Origin: Promethearchaeota archaeon
GTDB lineage: Archaea; Asgardarchaeota; Lokiarchaeia; Sigyniarchaeales; SOKP01
Direction: 5' to 3'
Assembly: GCA_030605895.1 (NCBI GenBank)
Contig: JAUWHL010000252.1
Coordinates: 1 to 11,420, forward strand
Length of the DNA: 11,420 bases
Shown: positions 6,696 to 11,420 of the stretch, in pieces
Layout: every line of letters starts with the position of its first letter
Numbering within the stretch: the stretch's first letter is position 1
The notes under the pieces: model-generated
The model's database searches: none
What the model saw: the letters and a program-made list of their open reading frames with translations, nothing else
What the model was told of the DNA's origin: nothing
Translations under genes and position numbers: made by a program

Positions 6696-7244
6696 GGAAT
6701 TTCAACAAAGTCATTTATCTATAAGGTTGTAGTTGTAGGCGACGGTGGTGTAGGGAAAACATCTATGGTTCTCCGCTACTGTGAGAATACCTTTAAAGAA
6801 AATTATATTATGACAATTGGTTCTAATTTCTCCACCAAGCAAGTAGATTTAGAGGAATACCCTAATTATTTAGTAAAGCTCCAATTATGGGATTTGGCTG
6901 GTCAGAAACATTTCAGTTTTGTTCGTCCGCCATTCTATCGGGGAGCAACTGCAATTGTATATGTTTTTGACCTCACACGAAGGAGTTCATTTCAAAGTAT
7001 TTTGGACTGGAAAGATGAAGTAGAAAAAGTAATTGGTGATGGTAAGCCAAGTATATTAGTCGGAAATAAAATAGATTTAGCAGAACAAGGGAATAGAGAA
7101 GTTGGAGAAGGAGATGGTGAGGCCCTTAAGGAGGAATTAAAAGCTATAGATTATTATGAAGCAAGTGCTAAGCAAAATATTAAAGTCGAGTCTATCTTTA
7201 AAAATATCACAATGGCTATTTTAGAAAAGACTAAAAAGATTTAG
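6696..7244 (+). CDS. Ras/Rab-like small GTPase, 5' end unresolved
   Basis: A small GTP-binding switch protein with all five G boxes: P-loop GDGGVGKTS (6738-6764), switch I threonine in TIGSNF, WDLAGQ (6888-6905), NKID (7065-7076) and SAK (7164-7172). The first ATG downstream (6765) falls after the P-loop and would give a dead protein, so translation must begin earlier. The frame is open from 6696; the ATG at 6684 is in frame but followed by TGA at 6693. Between 6696 and the P-loop there is no ATG, GTG or TTG; ATT at 6699 is the only near-cognate option. Thus the gene uses a rare start, or carries a nonsense or frameshift change, or contains a sequencing error. It has no C-terminal prenylation cysteine (ends KKTKKI-like, lysine-rich). 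Such Ras-like GTPases are abundant in Asgard archaea, where roles in membrane or cytoskeletal regulation are suspected. Confidence 0.85.
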   Translation, partial: GISTKSFIYKVVVVGDGGVGKTSMVLRYCENTFKENYIMTIGSNFSTKQVDLEEYPNYLVKLQLWDLAGQKHFSFVRPPFYRGATAIVYVFDLTRRSSFQSILDWKDEVEKVIGDGKPSILVGNKIDLAEQGNREVGEGDGEALKEELKAIDYYEASAKQNIKVESIFKNITMAILEKTKKI

Positions 7245-7343
7245 CTTTTTATTTGTTATAAACAATAAATTAAAATTTTGGAAAAAATTTCTAATAATTA
7301 TCACATAAAAACATTAAAATAATTTAGAAATTTAATATAATAA

Positions 7344-7353
7344 GGTAATATTT
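7344..7353 (+). promoter_or_regulatory. Ribosome binding site of the proteasome alpha gene
   Basis: GGTAAT begins 10 nt before the ATG at 7354, leaving exactly 7 nt after GGT, the same spacing as at 593, 8185 and 8698. It supports the chosen start. Confidence 0.5.
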
Positions 7354-8073
7354 ATGTTCGGTGGAACTCAGCGCGCTTATGATCGCGCACTTACGGTATT
7401 TAGCCCAGAAGGAAGGTTATATCAAGTAGAGTATGCTTTGGAAGCAGTTAGAAGAGGAACTCTTGCTGTAGCTGTAAAATCTAAGGATGATGTATGTATA
7501 GCAGCTCAAATTAAAGTACCAACAATATTAATGGATGCTGATTCAATAGATAAAATTTTTCAGGTAGATAAACATATCGGAGTAGCAATTTCTGGTTTAC
7601 ATGCTGATTCTCGGGCATTAATTAACTATTCCCGAGTTCAAGCTCAATCATTTAGATTAACTTATGATGAACCTGTAAGGCTTAACATGTTAGCAAAGTC
7701 TATTGCGGATTTATGTCAGATGTATTCACAGTATGGCGGGATAAGGCCTTTTGGGTGTGCTCTTTTTTTCATTGCAATTGATGCGGGAGGTTCACAAATT
7801 TATACTACTTCACCAAGTGGAATATATCGTTCATTCAAATCATACGCGATTGGGACAGGAGAGGCTGTTGCTAGAGAATATCTTATTGAGAATTATAAAG
7901 AAGAAATGAATTTTGATGAGCTTGTAAATTTCACTTTAAAGGCACTTAAAGAATCGATTGATGAGGATGCAACTAAGGAGAACATAAGATTGGCATATAT
8001 TAAGGGTGAAGATAAAAAGTTTCATATGTGTAATAAAGAAGAAGTAGAAGATTTTTTAAGTAAGTTAGTATAA
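7354..8073 (+). CDS. psmA: 20S proteasome alpha subunit
   Basis: A 239-residue archaeal proteasome alpha subunit. Seven copies form each outer ring of the cytosolic 20S core, gate entry to the proteolytic chamber, and dock the ATPase regulator. The N-terminal gate and family signature are clear: YDR (9-11), then FSPEGRLYQVEYALEA (16-31), with P18 and Y27 corresponding to the Thermoplasma gate residues P17 and Y26. K67 in SIDK matches Thermoplasma K66, which receives the HbYX tail of the regulator. SGLHADSR, YSQYGGIRPFG and the GTGEA segment follow in the usual order, and length is normal. No catalytic threonine is expected in alpha subunits. The beta subunit is not in this window. It lies 110 bp after the GTPase and is followed by its own terminator, so it is probably transcribed alone. 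Confidence 0.97.
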   Translation: MFGGTQRAYDRALTVFSPEGRLYQVEYALEAVRRGTLAVAVKSKDDVCIAAQIKVPTILMDADSIDKIFQVDKHIGVAISGLHADSRALINYSRVQAQSFRLTYDEPVRLNMLAKSIADLCQMYSQYGGIRPFGCALFFIAIDAGGSQIYTTSPSGIYRSFKSYAIGTGEAVAREYLIENYKEEMNFDELVNFTLKALKESIDEDATKENIRLAYIKGEDKKFHMCNKEEVEDFLSKLV

Positions 8074-8075
8074 TC

Positions 8076-8084
8076 TTTTTTTTT
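8076..8084 (+). terminator. T9 terminator after proteasome alpha
   Basis: Nine consecutive T begin 2 nt after the psmA stop codon, a standard archaeal stemless terminator. It separates psmA from the next gene, which has its own promoter elements. Confidence 0.6.
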
Positions 8085-8114
8085 CAAATCATCATAAAAG
8101 AATTTATTTTTTAA

Positions 8115-8129
8115 ATCTATATTATAGAT
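8115..8129. promoter_or_regulatory. Inverted repeat next to the TATA box of the winged-helix gene
   Basis: ATCTATA-t-TATAGAT: two 7-bp arms with a 1-bp spacer, ending 2 bp before a TATA-like box (TAATTTAATAT, about 8131-8141). A protein bound here would touch the BRE/TATA region and could block the archaeal preinitiation complex. Because the gene downstream encodes a winged-helix protein, autoregulation is possible. The sequence is AT-only apart from one C and one G, so chance occurrence is not excluded. Confidence 0.3.
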
Positions 8130-8184
8130 ATTAATTTAATATATCTAGAATTTTTCATTTACAACGAAAAAATAGGTAATTATA

Positions 8185-8577
8185 ATGGCTAAAAAGAAGA
8201 TTAGAGAAGAATTCGATAAACTTTTTAAGAAAGGCAACGAAAAAGCTATTAAAAAGATGTTAGATAAAAATCCATGGCTACTTAACGAAGTTTCGAATAC
8301 AATAGACACGGGAATGGTAGAACAGAATCAAATAGTTGCGGCGTTAGGAGTAATGGAAGATGAGCTTGGAGGTCCCGTACCGATCGATGAAATTGTATTC
8401 AGCTTGAGAGTAGATTTTAATATCCGTAAGAGTGAGGATGAAGTGCATATGATTTTAACTGGCGTTGAGAATCTAAATCTTGTAAAAAGAAATGCAAATG
8501 GGTGGAGTTTAACCAATGAGGGAGGAAAAATTTGCGACGATTATCTTAATAAAAATCTAGGTAAATTTGATTTATGA
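8185..8577 (+). CDS. Small winged-helix protein, function unknown
   Basis: A 130-residue cytosolic protein that I do not recognise by name. The N-terminus (1-45) is lysine-rich and helical (FDKLFKKGNEKAIKKML). Residues about 48-120 have the pattern of a winged helix: a helix around QNQIVAALGVMEDEL, then VPIDEIVFSLRVDFNI, a recognition-like helix SEDEVHMILTGVENLNLV, and a wing KRNANGWSLTNEGG. The W-S-L-T-x-x-G wing is common in archaeal transcription regulators of the MarR/PadR style, so DNA binding is likely, but a role in protein contacts is also possible. A GGT site 7 nt before the ATG and a TATA-like box about 50 nt upstream support the start. It has its own promoter between a psmA terminator and the next gene's promoter. 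An inverted repeat adjoins its TATA-like box. Confidence 0.75.
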   Translation: MAKKKIREEFDKLFKKGNEKAIKKMLDKNPWLLNEVSNTIDTGMVEQNQIVAALGVMEDELGGPVPIDEIVFSLRVDFNIRKSEDEVHMILTGVENLNLVKRNANGWSLTNEGGKICDDYLNKNLGKFDL

Positions 8578-8630
8578 TTGCTTAAATATTTATTTTCGTT
8601 AAATGATTTTTAAATTATAACTAAAGTATT

Positions 8631-8690
8631 ATTTAAATATATGTTGAGATTTTTGTGTAATAGGTTCATTCTTAATTCTCCTTAATAGGT
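8631..8690 (+). promoter_or_regulatory. TATA-like box and ribosome binding site of the large repeat protein
   Basis: ATTTAAATAT (8631-8640) would place the transcription start near 8660. AGGT (8687-8690) then lies 7 nt before the ATG at 8698. Together they fix the start of the long reading frame that follows. Confidence 0.45.
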
Positions 8691-8697
8691 GAGATTT

Positions 8698-11420
8698 ATG
8701 GAAGATAAAAGAGAAGAAGATTTTGATAAAGAATTCGATGATGAGGAGTTAGATTTAACTAAGGATGCTTTTTTTTCTGATATGGTGGAGATGGAGGAAG
8801 AAATTGCTTCTGAAGCATATGAATTAGTGGAACATGCTATTAATTTAATAAATTCACATTATTATGATGATGGTATTGAAATTCTACGCCAAGCAATTGG
8901 ATTATATACCCAAATTAATAGAGAAGACGAAATTAAAGCTATAAATGACAAAATATCAGAGATTTACATTCTTAAAGAAAAAACATTCAGAGAAGATGAA
9001 ATAGAAGCGGAAAAAGAAGTTGAAGTAACTGAGGTTATTGAAGAAGCGGAAGTAGTTGAAAAAGTTGAAACAATTGAAGAAGAGGGATTACTTGAAGAAA
9101 CTAAAAACAAAGCCGATTTAATTAGCAGAGCAGACCAATTAATAGTTGAGGCACATCAATTAGCTAATTTCAATAAGTTTGAGGAAGCTCTTGATAAATA
9201 TGATGAAGCGGAAAAAATATTAGAGGAACTTGGTAAATCAGATGAAATTGAAAGAATATACCCATTAATCGAAGATTGTTATAATAAAAAAGCTGAATAT
9301 CTACGTGTTATTAAAAAAGAAGAACAAAAAGAATTGGTTATTGGTGAGGAATCAGAACTACCATTAAGTGAAGAGCAGTTAAAAGAGAAAAAATTAAAAC
9401 AATATCTTGAAACCAAAAAACGTGAGGAGGAAATTTCATCTAAAGGTTATGAAATATTAGATAAAGCGGTAGAGTTAGCTAAATTACACGATTATGATCA
9501 AGCAATGAGTCTATATAAAGAAGGAGCAACTTTATTTAAAAAATTGAATTGGACATATGAAACTAAGAAAATTCTAGATACAATTGAGCAATTAGAAAAA
9601 GAAAAAATTGCCCATTTTCAAGCACTTGAAAGAGAAAAAGTTCATATTGAGCAAAAAATTGAAAAAGAAATTCAAAAAGAAAAAGTTATAGATCAACATG
9701 TTAAAGAATTAGAAGACCAAGAAAAACTTGCACAGATGGAAAGAGTAAGAGGAATAGAACTTCAAAAAATGGAACGAGAATTTTTTAAAGCTCAGATTGA
9801 TAATATGGTAACTGAAGCTACTAGAATGGCTCGTGAGTATGAATTAGCGATGCAGAAGGCTATTAAAGATGGAAAACTAGTAGAAGAATGCCTTTATCCT
9901 AAAGTGATTGAAATTTATAAAAAAATAGAGGAGCTACTTCTTGATAAAGGTTGGAATAGTGAAGCAGAAATTTATGATAGTACAATAAATGTATATATTC
10001 AAAAATTTGAACAGGATCAAAAGATTAGACAAATTGAAGCGGATAAGACAAAAAAGCAGAAAGAAGCCGAAGAATTGATTAAGATCAAGAAAGAAGATGT
10101 AGAAATTGGTTTAAGTGAAGAACAATTGATTGCCATAGAGAAGCAACGTCAAAGAGAAAAAGAAATACAAAATATTCGAAATGATATAGAGGAAATGACA
10201 AAAAGAGCCGATCGATTGGGAAGAGAATATGAAGTAGCGTTAAGAAAAGGTAAATTTATGTTAAAATGTCCTTATCCTGAAATTATCAATATTTATGAAA
10301 GAGCTAAACTAATGGCGCAAGAAAGAGGATGGAATACAGAAGTAGCAATCTTCTTAAGTCAGATTAATAAATTTGGACAAAAATTAGAAAAAGATAAAAG
10401 ATTACGGCAAATAGAGGCAGAAAAGGTCAAAAAACAGGAGGAAGTAGAAGAACTGTTTAAGATTAAAAAAGAAGAACCGAGTATTGGTTTAGATGCTGAT
10501 AAGATTAAATTATTAGAAGAACAAAGAAGATTAGAAGAGGAAAAGAAAGATTTTGATGAAGTTATCGATACAATGATAAATCGAGCAGAGAAAATGGCTC
10601 GAGAATATGATATAGCAATGAAAAAAGCTATAAAGAAAAGAAATTTAGCAGAAAACCCTCCATTTCTAAAAATCATCAGTATTTATGAAAGAGTAAGAAA
10701 AATGTTACTTGAAAAAGGAAGAGATGAAGAAGTTGCTGCGTATAGTAATCAAATATCTTTTTACAATCAAAAATTAGAAAAAGATAACAAATTAAGAGAA
10801 GTTGAGGTCCAAAAAGCTGAAAGAGAAAAAGCCCTTGAAGAAATGCATAAAGTTGGTAAGAAAGTTGGAATGGAGGAAAAAAGATTTAAAGCTATAGAAA
10901 GGAAAAAAGAAGAAGAAGAATTTGAAAAATTTATATCTGAAAATGTCAATAGAGCTGAGAGAATGGTACGAGATTTTGAAATGTCTATGAGAAAGGCATA
11001 TAGAATAGGAGAAATATTAGAAAGTACACCATATTCCGAGGTAATTGATATATATAAACAAATTAAAGATAAAATAGATGAGAGAGGATGGATAGAACAA
11101 TCACAAATTTATACAAACCAAATTAAAATTTATCAAGGAAAATTGGAGAAACATAAAAAACTATTAGAAGTGGAAGCTCAAAAAGCTCAAAGAGAAAAAG
11201 ATCTTGAAAATATGCACAAAATAGGAAAAGTTGTCGAAATCGATCAAAAAAAATTTGGTACTCTGGAAAAAAAAAAGGAAGAAAAAGAATTTCAAAAATA
11301 TATTACAGAAATGGTCAATAAAGCAGAAAAATTAGAGAGAGAATTTGATTCAGCTATGAAAAAAGCTATAAAAAAAGGAGAGATATTAGAAAGTACACCA
11401 TATTCCGAGGTAATTGATAT
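8698..11420 (+). CDS. Giant modular TPR-like / coiled-coil repeat protein (3' end outside the window)
   Basis: An uninterrupted frame of 907 codons from ATG 8698 to the right edge; no stop is reached. The N-terminus is very acidic (residues 5-17, EEDFDKEFDDEEL). Three TPR-like helical hairpins begin near residues 40, 145 and 250, each with alternating Ala/Leu/Tyr spacing (for example FEEALDKYDEAEKILEEL). A Glu/Val-rich, probably disordered linker lies at about 103-137. From residue 370 five larger units follow, starting at 370, 500, 626, 749 and 872: a hairpin with AREYE-x-AM-x-KAI, Pro-Tyr, IYE and a GW-x-x-E turn, then a long highly charged coiled coil with K/R-L-R-x-I/V-E. There is no signal peptide or membrane segment and almost no cysteine, so it is a long cytosolic rod. 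A cytoskeletal, scaffolding or adaptor role is plausible but unproven; automatic annotation as an SMC-like protein would be misleading, since no ATPase motif is visible. Confidence 0.88.
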   Translation, partial: MEDKREEDFDKEFDDEELDLTKDAFFSDMVEMEEEIASEAYELVEHAINLINSHYYDDGIEILRQAIGLYTQINREDEIKAINDKISEIYILKEKTFREDEIEAEKEVEVTEVIEEAEVVEKVETIEEEGLLEETKNKADLISRADQLIVEAHQLANFNKFEEALDKYDEAEKILEELGKSDEIERIYPLIEDCYNKKAEYLRVIKKEEQKELVIGEESELPLSEEQLKEKKLKQYLETKKREEEISSKGYEILDKAVELAKLHDYDQAMSLYKEGATLFKKLNWTYETKKILDTIEQLEKEKIAHFQALEREKVHIEQKIEKEIQKEKVIDQHVKELEDQEKLAQMERVRGIELQKMEREFFKAQIDNMVTEATRMAREYELAMQKAIKDGKLVEECLYPKVIEIYKKIEELLLDKGWNSEAEIYDSTINVYIQKFEQDQKIRQIEADKTKKQKEAEELIKIKKEDVEIGLSEEQLIAIEKQRQREKEIQNIRNDIEEMTKRADRLGREYEVALRKGKFMLKCPYPEIINIYERAKLMAQERGWNTEVAIFLSQINKFGQKLEKDKRLRQIEAEKVKKQEEVEELFKIKKEEPSIGLDADKIKLLEEQRRLEEEKKDFDEVIDTMINRAEKMAREYDIAMKKAIKKRNLAENPPFLKIISIYERVRKMLLEKGRDEEVAAYSNQISFYNQKLEKDNKLREVEVQKAEREKALEEMHKVGKKVGMEEKRFKAIERKKEEEEFEKFISENVNRAERMVRDFEMSMRKAYRIGEILESTPYSEVIDIYKQIKDKIDERGWIEQSQIYTNQIKIYQGKLEKHKKLLEVEAQKAQREKDLENMHKIGKVVEIDQKKFGTLEKKKEEKEFQKYITEMVNKAEKLEREFDSAMKKAIKKGEILESTPYSEVID
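11014..11051 (+). repeat. 38-bp exact direct repeat, copy 1
   Basis: Identical base for base to 11383-11420, exactly 369 bp downstream, inside adjacent repeat units of the large protein. It encodes ILESTPYSEVID. The base just before differs (A/G, a silent third position), so the identity starts here. Confidence 0.9.
11383..11420 (+). repeat. 38-bp exact direct repeat, copy 2 (reaches the window edge)
   Basis: Second copy of the sequence at 11014-11051. The match is still perfect at the last base of the window, so the true identical block may be longer. Neighbouring parts of the two units are clearly diverged, so the identity is local. Confidence 0.9.

Larger units (their letters stand above)
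9805..11420 (+). repeat. Array of five 123-130 residue protein repeat units
   Basis: Units begin at 9805, 10195, 10573, 10942 and 11311, giving periods of 390, 378, 369 and 369 bp. Each has the same plan: M/N-V/I/T, a helix A-x-x-M/L-x-R-E/D-Y/F-x-x-A/S-M/L, a second helix with IYE/IYK, a turn G-W/R-x-x-E/Q, a helix I-x-x-Y/F-x-x-K-L/F-E, then a charged coiled-coil spacer. The last unit is cut by the window edge. Periods shrink and become exact towards the C-terminus, and similarity rises, which points to recent tandem duplication there. Confidence 0.85.

Noticed and set aside
8328..8516. Minus-strand frame opposite the small winged-helix gene
   Set aside because: Antisense shadow, low complexity, no start signals.
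10359..10949. Two Ser/Phe-rich minus-strand frames opposite the repeat protein
   Set aside because: Poly-Ser/Phe/Leu is the mirror of Lys/Glu-rich coiled-coil codons; they recur with the repeat and have no independent support.
8698..11420. Interpretation of the long protein as an SMC or Rad50 ATPase
   Set aside because: No Walker A motif near the N-terminus and no hinge; the coiled coil is broken regularly by hairpin modules, unlike SMC arms.
9805..11420. CRISPR array or DNA-level satellite
   Set aside because: The periodicity is in the reading frame, units are 369-390 bp and mostly diverged, and the frame stays open, so it is a protein repeat.

Overview
The window looks like a piece of an Asgard archaeal genome, most like Lokiarchaeota. 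The DNA is very AT-rich and genes are short and closely spaced. There is an archaeal 20S proteasome alpha subunit, and next to it a Ras/Rab-type small GTPase with all five G boxes, a combination typical of Asgard archaea. Control signals are archaeal: TATA-like boxes about 25 nt before starts, T-run terminators, and GGT-type ribosome binding sites 7-8 nt before several ATGs. The lineage is inferred from gene content; no marker gene such as rRNA is present.

Layout. Bases 1-420 hold two gene stubs meeting near 282: a minus-strand tail that would encode a membrane segment, and the last 31 codons of a plus-strand acyl-CoA synthetase, followed by a 13-T terminator. Both lack their 5' parts. A flavodoxin-like protein follows (593-1054, +). 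It converges on a winged-helix/ferredoxin protein with many cysteines (1098-2198, -). That gene diverges from a complete acyl-CoA synthetase (2432-4147, +), and the shared intergenic region carries a perfect 20-bp palindrome. Next are a minus-strand pair, a SIR2 deacylase and a dCMP-deaminase-like protein (5498 down to 4220), and then a plus-strand crotonase-fold protein (5590-6411).

From 6,600 onward all genes are on the plus strand: a small GTPase whose 5' end is disrupted or unusual, proteasome alpha (7354-8073), a small winged-helix protein (8185-8577), and a very large modular helical/coiled-coil protein that starts at 8698 and runs off the right edge (at least 907 codons).

How the genes fit together. 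The synthetase (fatty acid activation), the crotonase and the flavodoxin/ferredoxin proteins fit acyl-CoA metabolism with low-potential electron carriers. The palindrome and a DNA-binding-plus-Fe-S protein beside the synthetase suggest local redox-linked control, but this is inference. The SIR2/deaminase pair is probably co-transcribed. The right half holds eukaryote-like parts (GTPase, proteasome, long coiled-coil repeat protein) with separate promoters and no clear common pathway.

The items most worth following up are the repeat protein with its converging 123-residue period, the crotonase lacking both usual catalytic glutamates, the GTPase start, the palindromic operator candidate, and the double-truncation junction near 282.
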